From assembly GCA_013002105.1 (NCBI GenBank), contig JABDKS010000188.1, positions 1 to 16,979 of the forward strand: DNA of 16,979 nucleotides. Direction: 5' to 3'. Each line of letters starts with the position of its first letter. The first letter of the stretch is position 1. The notes beneath the pieces were generated by a model. The model had not been told where the DNA came from. It ran no database searches and was given only the letters and a program-made list of their open reading frames with translations. The translations under genes and the position numbers were made by a program. This DNA comes from Pirellulaceae bacterium (lineage in GTDB: Bacteria > Planctomycetota > Planctomycetia > Pirellulales > Pirellulaceae). Positions 1 to 7,424 of this stretch are shown here, in pieces.

Positions 1-72
1 GCTTACCCGTATTACACCGTTCGCGGACCACGTGACTTCCTGGTCGACCAACCGCCAACGATCGGTCGCTAG
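1..72 (+). CDS. C-terminal end of a small conserved planctomycete protein (partial)
   Basis: Frame 1 is open from the first base and stops with TAG at 70-72, giving 23 residues that begin AYPYYTVRGPRDFLVDQ and end PPTIGR. The 'PYYTxRGPRDFL...PPxIG' ending is one I associate from memory with short secreted or lipoprotein-like planctomycete proteins of unknown role; no function can be assigned from this tail. A hairpin with a T run lies about 100 bp downstream and would suit the end of this transcript. The start lies outside the window. Confidence 0.6.
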   Translation, partial: AYPYYTVRGPRDFLVDQPPTIGR

Positions 73-393
73 GAAACAACCACTTATCGCCCCCAGGGTG
101 GGTAAGTAACAGCGTTACCCATGCGAAACCGCTGGCTCTCGCCGAGCCCGCTGACACGCAAATGATCAAGGAGAATGACCAGCGATTGAGATAGCTCATC
201 GGTGGTCATTTTTCGTTCAGCAGACCCACATCAATGGTTCATCAGCAGGTTTGTTTCGTCCAGTCGACCCTGGTCAGTGAACCGTCGTTCGCCAAGAATG
301 GTCTTATGCGAATGAAGTGGTGAATCGATCGATTTTCGCGAAGTACCTGAGGCGTTTGATCGTACGTTTTTGATTGGCCCATCCCCCAGCTAG
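73..393. other. Intergenic spacer, 321 bp
   Basis: Apart from the 174-213 hairpin this stretch holds two mutually exclusive short hairpins at 100-120 (GGGTAA/TTACCC and GTAAC/GTTAC) and a perfect 12-bp palindrome AATCGATCGATT at 323-334, about 60 bp before the acetyltransferase start. I see no convincing sigma-70 promoter, tRNA or riboswitch. The ORF on the minus strand over 304-618 is out-of-frame shadow. Confidence 0.5.
174..213 (+). terminator. Hairpin plus T run, probable intrinsic terminator
   Basis: AATGACCA (174-181) pairs exactly with TGGTCATT (203-210), and an inner arm GATTGAG pairs with CTCATC with one bulge around an ATAG loop. Five T residues (209-213) overlap and follow the 3' arm. 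It follows the partial gene ending at 72 and precedes the serine acetyltransferase gene, so it probably ends the upstream transcript. The stem is only moderately GC-rich. Confidence 0.5.
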
Positions 394-1380
394 GTGAGTT
401 TTATCGTGGCATCCGACGTTCGTCTGAAAGAACAGTTGCCCAACCTGACCGAAGAAATCGTGGCCACGTACACGCCCGATGATGCGATCAACCATTTGGG
501 ACATTGTGCACTGCCCAGCTATGAAGCGGTGATCGAGATTCTTGGTGACATCAAAGACATTTTGTATCCAGGCTATCGCCGCAAGGTTGGACTCCATAGT
601 GGCAACATTCGCTATCACGTCGGTGGACTGATCGATTCCTTACACGATCACCTGACCACTCAGATCGCACGGGCGCTGCGTCACGAAGACCGCGTGCAAC
701 AAAATCACGATGACTGTGAAAGCGATATCGATTTCGAAGCCAAGGGACAGGCGATGGCCATCGAACTACTCAAGCGAATTCCAAGCTTGCGAAAAGTTCT
801 GGCGACCGACGTGCAGGCAGCCTACGATGGCGACCCCGCGTGCCAAACAACCGACGAAGTTGTTTTCTGCTATCCCGGTTTCGAAGCGATCACGGTTTAC
901 CGCATCGCGCACGAGTTGTATCAGTTGGAAGTCCCTTTCATTCCACGAATGATGACCGAGTGGGCTCACCAACAAACCGGGATCGACATTCACCCCGGCG
1001 CCACCATCGGCAAACACTTCTTCATCGATCACGGAACCGGCGTGGTGGTGGGTGAGACTTGCGAGATCGGCGAGCACGTCAAACTGTATCAAGGTGTGAC
1101 GTTAGGCGCGTTGAGCTTCAAAACCGACGACGATGGGCAACTGATTCGCGGCACCAAGCGGCATCCGACGATCGAAGACCGCGTGGTCGTTTACGCCAAC
1201 GCGACGATCCTTGGCGGAAACACCGTGATCGGACGCGATTCGGTGATCGGATCGAGTGTTTGGATCACCAAAACCGTTTCGCCCAACACAACGGTGACGC
1301 TCGAAAAGCCACAGTTGCGCGTGCGTGGCGGCAAAAACGACGGGCTCCATCTGGACCATGACCTGAACTTCCAAATCTGA
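394..1380 (+). CDS. cysE: Serine O-acetyltransferase (CysE/EpsC type)
   Basis: The 328-residue product transfers acetyl from acetyl-CoA to L-serine, giving O-acetylserine for cysteine synthesis in the cytoplasm. The N-terminal ~185 residues form the helical SATase domain; the rest is a left-handed beta helix of hexapeptide repeats. The family signatures are visible: '[11 protein letters not shown]' with Asp198, '[13 protein letters not shown]' with His213, and 'KRHPTI' with His257, matching E. coli CysE Asp143, His158 and His193. It is longer than E. coli CysE (273 aa) because of N-terminal sequence, as in EpsC-type relatives. The start is GTG at 394; an in-frame GTG at 406 is possible, since neither has a strong ribosome site. 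No cysteine synthase gene is adjacent, so the pathway partner lies elsewhere. The family assignment is secure; cysE versus epsC is only naming. Confidence 0.93.
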   Translation: MSFIVASDVRLKEQLPNLTEEIVATYTPDDAINHLGHCALPSYEAVIEILGDIKDILYPGYRRKVGLHSGNIRYHVGGLIDSLHDHLTTQIARALRHEDRVQQNHDDCESDIDFEAKGQAMAIELLKRIPSLRKVLATDVQAAYDGDPACQTTDEVVFCYPGFEAITVYRIAHELYQLEVPFIPRMMTEWAHQQTGIDIHPGATIGKHFFIDHGTGVVVGETCEIGEHVKLYQGVTLGALSFKTDDDGQLIRGTKRHPTIEDRVVVYANATILGGNTVIGRDSVIGSSVWITKTVSPNTTVTLEKPQLRVRGGKNDGLHLDHDLNFQI

Positions 1381-1640
1381 TTTGCCCGCGAATGTTGGCT
1401 CTGGGATACCCCGGGGGCCGAATTCCCGCCTTTGTTGTCTGCCGGATTCATCACCATGATGCTTGTTCAGGCGATTCTTTTCCGACAGTTCCACTTCGGC
1501 AGTCGCTCGAAACTCGACGGTTACGTAAAGTGTTAAACACCAACTCACCTTCTGTCCGACCCTCGTTCCTGCCGTCTGATAAATCTGAGCGTACCCATTT
1601 TTTGGGACACGCCATCCTAAGGCCACCTGCACACACCAAC

Positions 1641-2783
1641 ATGCTGCCGTTTGATACCCACAACCGCACACGATTCGTCTTTGGCGAAGGAACCATTGAA
1701 CGTCTGGGCGAACTGGCCGCGTCATTCAAGCCACGCTGCGTTTTGGTGGTCACGGATGCCGGACTCATCGACGCGGGGCACTTCGACGTCGGCGTGGCTT
1801 CGCTGCGCAAAAGCGGCCTGCGTGTTGAATCGTTTCATGACTTTGGCGAAAACCCCACGTCCGACATGGTCGACGCGGGAGTCCGTCGCGCCAGTGAAGT
1901 CAAACCGGATTTGTTGATTGGACTTGGCGGCGGCAGCAGCATGGATTGCTGCAAGGGTATTAACTTTGTTTATTCCTGCGGCGGGACCATCCACGATTAT
2001 CAGGGCGTGGGCAAAGCGACCACCGACATGCTGCCCATGATCGCCGTTCCCACCACCGCTGGAACCGGTAGCGAAGCTCAGTCGTTTGCCTTGATCAGCG
2101 ACGCCAAAACCCATGCCAAGATGCCCTGTGGTGACCCACGTGCTGCCTGCCGCATCGCGATTCTCGACCCGCTGTTGACCGTCACCCAACCTCAACGTGT
2201 GACCGCACTGACCGGAATCGACGCGATTTCACATGCGATCGAAACGTACGTCACCAAGCGACGCAATCCAATGTCCGTCACTTACAGCCGACGCGCATTC
2301 GGACTATTGGCCCAGGGCTTTTCGACGGTCCTGCAACAACCCAACAACATCCAAGCGCGCAGTCAAATGCAGGTGGGTGCCTGTTTTGCCGGGATGGCGA
2401 TCGAAACATCCATGTTGGGCGCCGCCCATGCCACCGCCAATCCTCTGACGGCACACCACGACATCACGCACGGACAAGCCGTCGGAATGATGTTGCCCGC
2501 CGTGATTCGTTTTAACGGATCCGCCCACGCCGACTGGTACGCCGAATTGCTTCGCGAAGTCGATCCGACCGTGCCAACGGCCGAAGCCCCCGAGCGTCTG
2601 GCACAAATGATCGTGGCATGGTTACGCGAAGCCGGATTGGCGACTTCGTTGGATGAATTGTCCATCCCAAGCTCGGGAATCGATACCTTTGTCCAAGACG
2701 CGTTGAAACAGTGGACCGGGACATTCAACCCGATCCCGCTGGATGCTCAACTGGTCAGCGAGTTGTATCGCGCGGTGGCTTAA
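1641..2783 (+). CDS. Iron-containing alcohol dehydrogenase (PF00465 type)
   Basis: The 380-residue product is a group III NAD(P)-dependent alcohol dehydrogenase, probably cytoplasmic, substrate unknown. The dinucleotide-binding 'GLGGGSSMDCCKG' and the following 'VPTTAGTGSE' are clear. Predicted metal ligands are Asp194 and His198 (GIDAISHAIET), His263 (GAAHATANP) and His277 (DITHGQAVG), nearly identical in numbering to E. coli FucO (196, 200, 263, 277). Position 267, a conserved His in FucO, is Asn here; I believe this is a subfamily trait (ANPLT) rather than damage. The open frame extends upstream to 1392, but ATG 1641 gives the normal family length and begins at the usual 'FDxxxRTRFVFGEGTIERLG'. 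The 260-bp leader separates it from cysE. Methanol, 1,3-propanediol or aldehyde substrates cannot be told apart by sequence. Confidence 0.9.
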   Translation: MLPFDTHNRTRFVFGEGTIERLGELAASFKPRCVLVVTDAGLIDAGHFDVGVASLRKSGLRVESFHDFGENPTSDMVDAGVRRASEVKPDLLIGLGGGSSMDCCKGINFVYSCGGTIHDYQGVGKATTDMLPMIAVPTTAGTGSEAQSFALISDAKTHAKMPCGDPRAACRIAILDPLLTVTQPQRVTALTGIDAISHAIETYVTKRRNPMSVTYSRRAFGLLAQGFSTVLQQPNNIQARSQMQVGACFAGMAIETSMLGAAHATANPLTAHHDITHGQAVGMMLPAVIRFNGSAHADWYAELLREVDPTVPTAEAPERLAQMIVAWLREAGLATSLDELSIPSSGIDTFVQDALKQWTGTFNPIPLDAQLVSELYRAVA

Positions 2784-2876
2784 CCCGCCCCCCCTCTTGA
2801 TTAACAGCGTGAATTCATCGAACCGGGGTCACGCCGGACAAGTTTTCGTTGCTCTATCACCGTGATTGGTTCACAA

Positions 2877-2895
2877 TATCAGATCTCTTCTGATA
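2877..2895. promoter_or_regulatory. Short palindrome in TPR gene leader
   Basis: TATCAGA (2877-2883) and TCTGATA (2889-2895) are exact inverted repeats around TCTCT, 28 bp before the ATG at 2923. It could be an operator half-site pair or a leader hairpin; there is no T run, so it is not an intrinsic terminator. Confidence 0.3.
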
Positions 2896-2922
2896 CCTGC
2901 CGCTCGCGCCAGGGTTTCCCTC

Positions 2923-3723
2923 ATGACAGCGCCTACGATGCCTCCAGCTGACGATTCCACCGCAAGCGACTCATCCACCACGGACCCATCTGCCGACCAA
3001 CAATCCGGTGGTGATACGTCGGCCGACGACGGACCCAAAATCGACATCAAACGTCGGCAGGAACTGGAAATCCGCCTGCGCACCAATCCAACTGACCGCG
3101 AAGGATTCCTGGAATTGGGTGCCATCTATCGCAGCGAAGACCGCCCGATGGAGGCGAAGCGAATTTTGGAGCAGGCCAAAAAAATCTTTCCCACCGACGC
3201 CACCATTTTGTGGGAGTACGAAGAAGCGGTCTTGGCGCGATCATTGCAACAAATTCGCGAAGTCGCTGATTTGAACCAACGGCTGAACACCAAGGAAACC
3301 GAACGCGAGCTGCAACGAAGCCAGAATGATTGGGCCGGTCGACGAATCGATGTTTGCAAAGCAAGGCTCAAACGTGATCCAACCATGTTGCACCTGCGAG
3401 TCGCGTTAGCCGAAGCGATGTTGGATGCCGAAATGTATGAAGACGCATTGGGTGAGATCGAGCCGCTGTTGGCTAGCGACGAACACTCACCCCACGCCTA
3501 TCTGCTCAAAGGCAAATGCTTGTTGGAACTCAACCGAGATGTCGACGCCATGGCAGCATTGCGTGCCGCCTCTTTACGCCGCTCGGTCACGTCGCCACCC
3601 AAGATCAAGCTCGCAGCGCTGCGTATGTTGTGCGAAACCGCCGAACGACTGGGCATTCAATTGACGCTCGAGCGATATCGCGAAGTCTTGCAGCATACCG
3701 AAGCACAACTGCGAAACGGTTAA
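2923..3723 (+). CDS. Tetratricopeptide-repeat protein
   Basis: The 266-residue product starts with a low-complexity acidic segment rich in D, S and T (residues ~5-45) and continues as paired helices of TPR type: 'RTNPTDREGFLELGAIYRSE' (~residues 72-91), then 'KIFPTDATILWEYEEAVL', 'RLKRDPTMLHLRVALAEAML' and 'HSPHAYLLKGKCLLE'. Such proteins act as scaffolds; no catalytic motif is visible. ATG 2923 was chosen over the upstream TTG at 2866 because the residues between look non-coding. There is no signal peptide or membrane span, so it is likely cytoplasmic. It lies 207 bp before the WXG100-like gene; whether it belongs to that unit is open. Confidence 0.75.
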   Translation: MTAPTMPPADDSTASDSSTTDPSADQQSGGDTSADDGPKIDIKRRQELEIRLRTNPTDREGFLELGAIYRSEDRPMEAKRILEQAKKIFPTDATILWEYEEAVLARSLQQIREVADLNQRLNTKETERELQRSQNDWAGRRIDVCKARLKRDPTMLHLRVALAEAMLDAEMYEDALGEIEPLLASDEHSPHAYLLKGKCLLELNRDVDAMAALRAASLRRSVTSPPKIKLAALRMLCETAERLGIQLTLERYREVLQHTEAQLRNG

Positions 3724-3920
3724 TCGCACTGGCAAAGTCGGGTTGCTGGTCGATTGTTTCAGCTACTGGCCGTTCGCCATTGCACGACTGACCACACACG
3801 ATCGCGAACAAATCCGCTGCTTTGCCGCGGACGCCTGTGCTGAACTCGGGACAACTGTCTAGAATGGCAATGCGCGGGCAGCCGACACGATCGCGCTTTT
3901 GTACGTGGACAATCACGATT

Positions 3921-3925
3921 GAGGT
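3921..3925 (+). promoter_or_regulatory. Ribosome binding site GAGGT
   Basis: GAGGT sits five bases before ATG 3931 and is one of the few clear Shine-Dalgarno sequences in the window, fixing the start of the WXG100-like gene. Confidence 0.6.
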
Positions 3926-3930
3926 AAACC

Positions 3931-4200
3931 ATGAGCCAAGCCGTCGTCGACCCCGAGCACTTGCGTCAATTTGCAAGTCAACTCCATCGCTTTGCCGAAG
4001 AGATGAAACAGCGCTCCAGCGCACTGGCGTCTCAAATGAATCAACTGGAACAAACGTGGCGCGATGAACAGCAGCGAAAATTCGCTACCGAGTTCACCGA
4101 ACAGATGCGTCAGATGGGACGTTTGATCAAGAATACTGAACAGCACGTACCCTATCTGTTGCGCAAAGCCGAACAGATCGACGCCTACCTGGGTCATTGA
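3931..4200 (+). CDS. WXG100-like small helical protein
   Basis: The 89-residue product has the size and shape of the WXG100/ESAT-6 superfamily: two amphipathic helices (about 7-40 and 46-85) joined by a turn containing Trp43 in 'LEQTWRDEQQRKFATEF'. The third position is Asp rather than Gly (W-R-D), a variant I associate with the planctomycete branch, as is the ending 'HVPYLLRKAEQIDAYLG'. Canonical members are secreted as dimers by type VII systems. The classical C-terminal YxxxD/E secretion signal is not clearly present and no EssC ATPase is nearby, so secretion is inference. A good ribosome site (GAGGT) supports the start. The next gene encodes a helical partner candidate 88 bp downstream. 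An alternative is a cytoplasmic helical adaptor. Confidence 0.7.
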   Translation: MSQAVVDPEHLRQFASQLHRFAEEMKQRSSALASQMNQLEQTWRDEQQRKFATEFTEQMRQMGRLIKNTEQHVPYLLRKAEQIDAYLGH

Positions 4201-4288
4201 CCGTCCACTGTGATGGATCATGTCCCGCCGGCTCAATGGGCGCCACGCCACGTTTCCAATTGCACTGAAATACCCAGGGCGCATTGCT

Positions 4289-4789
4289 GTGTCTCAAAGT
4301 AATGTTCGCAACATCGACACGCTTCAAGCGTTCCATGCCGGACTGCTGAAACTGGCAAAGAACTGGGAAATCGTTCTGCAAGAATTGCGGATGACCGTTC
4401 AGCGGACGGATCAATATTTTGCCGACGAACGACCGCGATACTGGCGACACCAAACACAACTGGCCGAACGCGAACTCAACGAAGCCAAAGATAATTTGTC
4501 GCAGAAGCGTGCCGCGTCTCGGGCCGGTGATCGGCCCACCGCAACCGAAGCCGTCCAACGTGTCCATCGCGCCAAACGCCGACTGGATCTTTGCCAAGCC
4601 AAAGTCCGGCATGCCAAAACCGTCGCGGTCGCCATGGCCAAGGAATGCGAATCGATTCTGGGACCGATCGCGGACGTCGTCGAACACTGTGACGTCGTAT
4701 TGCCCCAGGCCGCGGCCGAGCTAAAAACGCTGATCCAGCATTTGCAGGATTACGCCGAACGCTCCGGTTCCGATTTCGAGTCGAATTAG
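4289..4789 (+). CDS. Conserved helical protein next to the WXG100-like gene
   Basis: The 166-residue product from GTG 4289 begins 'SQSNVRNIDTLQAFHAGLL', which matches my memory of how planctomycete relatives begin. The frame continues upstream to ATG 4220, adding 23 residues (MSRRLNGRH...), so that longer start cannot be excluded. It is almost entirely helical and strongly charged, with a coiled-coil segment over 'QTQLAERELNEAKDNLSQKR' and 'EAVQRVHRAKRRLDLCQAKV' (about residues 52-110). No enzyme motif, signal peptide or membrane helix is seen. Its repeated pairing with WXG100-like genes in planctomycetes (recalled, not checked) suggests a partner or substrate role. Function is unknown. Confidence 0.75.
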   Translation: MSQSNVRNIDTLQAFHAGLLKLAKNWEIVLQELRMTVQRTDQYFADERPRYWRHQTQLAERELNEAKDNLSQKRAASRAGDRPTATEAVQRVHRAKRRLDLCQAKVRHAKTVAVAMAKECESILGPIADVVEHCDVVLPQAAAELKTLIQHLQDYAERSGSDFESN

Positions 4790-4838
4790 GCTAACATGGA
4801 CAAATGCCGTCGCGACGTGGGTCCAACACCGCCGCACT

Positions 4839-4876
4839 CCCAACGCGACGCAGCACGCCCAACGCGACGCAACACC
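4839..4876. repeat. 19-bp tandem duplication in leader
   Basis: Two adjacent 19-bp units, 4839-4857 and 4858-4876, share CCCAACGCGACGCA and differ at two positions. They lie between the helical-partner gene and ATG 4904, in sequence that is in frame with the following ORF but looks untranslated. Confidence 0.6.
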
Positions 4877-4903
4877 CAAAACTTTCAGCGACTTGATTTC
4901 CCT

Positions 4904-6085
4904 ATGACAACCACCGGTACCGATATCTTTGCGACACTGGCGGCCAACCGACAGCAACCCTCAGAAATGATCGATCAAATGGTCGATCACTTCCGACAAT
5001 CGCGTCAGCCGATGGAGCTATTCGAGGCGCTCAAGATGCGTGTCCGCAATCAACTGGGATTGCCGCTGGTCGCAAGCGAAGACGAAGGGATGCACGCCGA
5101 GGACGCCGAAAGACAACTCGAAGCCGGTTTGCTGGACGCCTGCCGCGAAGCCGGCACGATGTTGATCCAAGACGGCCGCATCGCCGAAGGCTGGATGTAT
5201 CTACGCCCAACCGGCGACAAAGACCTGGTCCGGCAGCTGGTCAAAGACATTGAGATCACAGACGACAATTTCGACGACATGGTTCAAGTGTTGCTGCACG
5301 AAGAAATCGACGTCGGTCGCGGTTATCAAGCGGTCTTGGACCATCAGGGGACCTGCCCGAGCATCACGATGTACGAACAGACTTTGTCCCAGCGCGGCAA
5401 ACCCGCCCGGCAAGCTGCCGCGTCACGACTGCTGGCCCAACTGTACAACGAACTGGTCACGCTCGTTCGCAATGATATCGCCCAGCGCGAATCGCCCGCC
5501 GCTCCCGACGAATCGCTCGCCGATATGATCGCATCACGACGTTGGATATTGGACGAAGGCGGTTATCACTTGGACACCACACACCTTTCGGCGACCGTTC
5601 GCATCGCAACCGTTTTGGATGATCGTGAGGATTGGCAAAAGGCTTGGGAGTTGACCCAGTACGGTCGACGTTTGAATCATCAGTTCCAGTACCCAGGCGA
5701 CGAACCGTTTGTTGATTTTTATCCTGCCTACTCCGCCTACTACAGTACCCTGCTGGGCGACGACGTCGACGCGGGCTTGAAATACTTTCAACGCAAGGCC
5801 AAGTCGGTCGATGTGATGGAATTCGGAACCGCCGCGATCGAAACCTATGTCGACTTGCTCGATCGCGTCGGCCAGCATGACGAAGCGATCAAAATGGCGA
5901 TCCAACTGGTGCCCAGCGATGTTCCGTCCCAGCGAATCGTACCGATGTTGATCGAAATCGCACAGCGTGCCAATGCGGCAGGCAGCAGCGATGCCTTCGA
6001 TCCGGTTTTGCAGTACTGCGCCGACCGCGAGGATGTGCTCGGCTACGCAGCGGTACTGCACGCTGCAAATGCCTCCACGGCATAG
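4904..6085 (+). CDS. Conserved hypothetical helical-repeat protein
   Basis: The 393-residue product from ATG 4904 (MTTTGTDIFATLAANRQQP...) is predicted all-helical and resembles a TPR-like solenoid, for example 'DDREDWQKAWELTQYGRRLN' followed by 'PAYSAYYSTLLGDDVDAGLKYF' and 'AAIETYVDLLDRVGQHDEAI'. I recognise it as a planctomycete conserved protein without assigned function. An in-frame ATG at 4796 would add 36 residues including a translated tandem repeat, so the internal start is preferred. No signal peptide, membrane span or catalytic motif is visible. It follows the helical partner gene by 114 bp on the same strand and may share its transcript. Its stop lies 12 bp from the stop of the convergent gene on the minus strand. 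Confidence 0.78.
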   Translation: MTTTGTDIFATLAANRQQPSEMIDQMVDHFRQSRQPMELFEALKMRVRNQLGLPLVASEDEGMHAEDAERQLEAGLLDACREAGTMLIQDGRIAEGWMYLRPTGDKDLVRQLVKDIEITDDNFDDMVQVLLHEEIDVGRGYQAVLDHQGTCPSITMYEQTLSQRGKPARQAAASRLLAQLYNELVTLVRNDIAQRESPAAPDESLADMIASRRWILDEGGYHLDTTHLSATVRIATVLDDREDWQKAWELTQYGRRLNHQFQYPGDEPFVDFYPAYSAYYSTLLGDDVDAGLKYFQRKAKSVDVMEFGTAAIETYVDLLDRVGQHDEAIKMAIQLVPSDVPSQRIVPMLIEIAQRANAAGSSDAFDPVLQYCADREDVLGYAAVLHAANASTA

Positions 6086-6097
6086 CAAGGTGGTGAT

Positions 6098-6577
6098 TTA
6101 CAAGTACATGCCGACGAAACCATCTGCCGCATCGCTCTGCTCGTTCAGCTTTGCGATCCGCTCTTCGGTTTTCTTCAGATCGCCAGCTTCGATATAGCGG
6201 TCAAATTCGACAACCACGGCGTGCTGTACACTTTCGGACAAAAACCCCACGAATGGCTCACTCAGCCATGCACACGTCTCGCGATCGAGCGTGACCGTCA
6301 AATCGACCGATCGCGTTTGTCGATCTTTTGTCCCGGTCATCACGGTTCCTTCGAACGCAAACGCGATCTCGCCGCGTTTAGAATCGTTGGTCAGGTGATA
6401 GACGCAACGTCCACGATGCAAATAGTACGTATTGTGCGTGCCATGTTTTGCCATCGCCGCTTTGACCCGCAATACAAACTGTTCGTATTTGGGTGACGCA
6501 TCGACCGGAACATCGATCCGCGTGATGCTCCGCATCGGCAAACAATCAAACTCCACTTCGACCCACTGACCAATCAT
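6098..6577 (-). CDS. Conserved hypothetical protein, 159 aa
   Basis: The product (MIGQWVEVEFDCLPMRSITR...) mixes beta-strand segments in the first two thirds, including 'HGTHNTYYLHRGRCVYHL' and 'GEIAFAFEGTVMTG', with a charged helical tail 'RYIEAGDLKKTEERIAKLNE'. It is a soluble protein without signal peptide or recognisable active site. I recall close relatives in planctomycetes that keep the whole sequence including the final 'GGYLGMYL'-like ending, but know no function. The gene converges with the helical-repeat gene (12-bp gap) and starts 20 bp from a CRP/FNR-type palindrome, which could therefore control it. Confidence 0.75.
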   Translation of the reverse strand: MIGQWVEVEFDCLPMRSITRIDVPVDASPKYEQFVLRVKAAMAKHGTHNTYYLHRGRCVYHLTNDSKRGEIAFAFEGTVMTGTKDRQTRSVDLTVTLDRETCAWLSEPFVGFLSESVQHAVVVEFDRYIEAGDLKKTEERIAKLNEQSDAADGFVGMYL

Positions 6578-6893
6578 CGAACCTATTCCCTCGCATTGTG
6601 AAAAGAATCACAACTCGTTCATTCAAACACAATTACACCGCTTCGTTGATCGCGGTTCAAGACACGTAGATGTCGTTGAACCAAGCGATTCACGGTCCAA
6701 CGTAACGCGAGGAAGAACGTTTGACGAGTGCGAAGACCGATTGTGCAATGTTTCACTAGACGCTTTGTCAGGGAAACCCACAAAAAAAATTCTTGACTGT
6801 GGATCGTCCGGTTCGCCACCATGGTTGTACCGTCGTTGGCTTCAGCGTTTTGCCAATCCTTTTTCACTCCTTCTCCTCACGAGGTACCAGAGT
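6578..6893. other. Divergent spacer, 316 bp
   Basis: Besides the CRP/FNR-type palindrome it contains an A8 tract (6782-6789) followed by TTGACT at 6793-6798, which resembles a -35 box, but no acceptable -10 follows at normal spacing. The ORF on the minus strand over 6619-6867 has no protein-like features. I see no RNA gene. Confidence 0.4.
6596..6613. promoter_or_regulatory. CRP/FNR-family operator candidate
   Basis: TTGTGA (6596-6601) and TCACAA (6608-6613) are exact inverted repeats with a six-base spacer AAAGAA. This contains the textbook TGTGA-N6-TCACA consensus of CRP-type regulators. It lies 19 bp upstream of the minus-strand start at 6577 and about 280 bp upstream of the CBS gene. At that distance from 6577 binding would more likely repress than activate. 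Confidence 0.4.
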
Positions 6894-7367
6894 ATGCTTC
6901 CAAACATTGTCGCGCGTGACATGATGGTCTCGAATCTAATCACGTTGTCACCAGAAATGGATGCGTTTGATGCGATCGACGTATTGCTTCAGAACAAGAT
7001 TTCTGGAGCACCCGTCGTGGACAGCGACAATCAGTTTCTAGGGATCTTTTCGGAAAAGTCGTGCATGCGATTTGTCGTCGATGCGGCTTACGAGAGCTTG
7101 CCGTCGAACAAATTGATCGCATTTGTCGATACGGATCCACCCACGATCAAGCTGGAAACCGATTTCCTGACGATCGCACAAACGTTTCTCAATGCATCTT
7201 GCCGACGACTGCCCGTGCTGGATGACCAGGGCCGACTGCGTGGTCAGATTTCACGGCGGGACATCATGCGAACGGTGCGTCAGCATTTGCACTATTCATC
7301 AACCGGCCCCAAAGAAAAAGGCCTTTACCTGAGTGCAATTTTCGATAGTGGCGAACGACCGATTTAG
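6894..7367 (+). CDS. Tandem CBS-domain protein
   Basis: The 157-residue product is a Bateman module made of two CBS domains. CBS1 covers about residues 7-65 ('DAFDAIDVLLQNKISGAPVV', 'FLGIFSEKSCMRF') and CBS2 about 80-130 ('CRRLPVLDDQGRLRGQISRR'). These modules bind adenosine nucleotides or SAM and signal energy status to a partner. No catalytic domain is attached, so it must act on another protein. The open frame reaches back to 6741, but ATG 6894 with GAGG nine bases upstream (6881-6884) matches where the first CBS domain starts. A short tail (131-157) follows CBS2. It converges on the membrane protein gene, 57 bp between stops. Confidence 0.88.
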   Translation: MLPNIVARDMMVSNLITLSPEMDAFDAIDVLLQNKISGAPVVDSDNQFLGIFSEKSCMRFVVDAAYESLPSNKLIAFVDTDPPTIKLETDFLTIAQTFLNASCRRLPVLDDQGRLRGQISRRDIMRTVRQHLHYSSTGPKEKGLYLSAIFDSGERPI

Positions 7368-7424
7368 ACGTTCACCCACTGCATCGGACATCGACCACGG
7401 CTGCAGTCGTCACCCTGCTGCGAT

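Noticed and set aside
323..334. AATCGATCGATT palindrome before cysE
   Set aside because: Perfect but built of a simple CGAT repeat and alone; no partner site or promoter context supports an operator.
1403..1435. Possible terminator after cysE (GGGA...TCCC with CCCCGGGG)
   Set aside because: The stem is four pairs, the inner palindrome has no room for a loop and the T run is broken.
1392..1640. Upstream extension of the iron dehydrogenase frame (83 extra residues)
   Set aside because: The extra residues do not resemble the family, and ATG 1641 gives the normal 380-residue length with the usual N-terminal motif.
3860..3865. TAGAAT as a -10 box for the WXG100-like gene
   Set aside because: No -35 hexamer at 16-18 bp and the extended -10 TGN is misplaced; too weak to list as a promoter.
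6837..6855. Possible sigma-54 site (TGGC...TTGC)
   Set aside because: The spacing between GG and GC is 12 bases instead of the required 10.
6619..6867. 82-residue minus-strand ORF in the CBS upstream spacer
   Set aside because: No ribosome site, signal, domain or protein-like pattern; it covers the presumed regulatory spacer.
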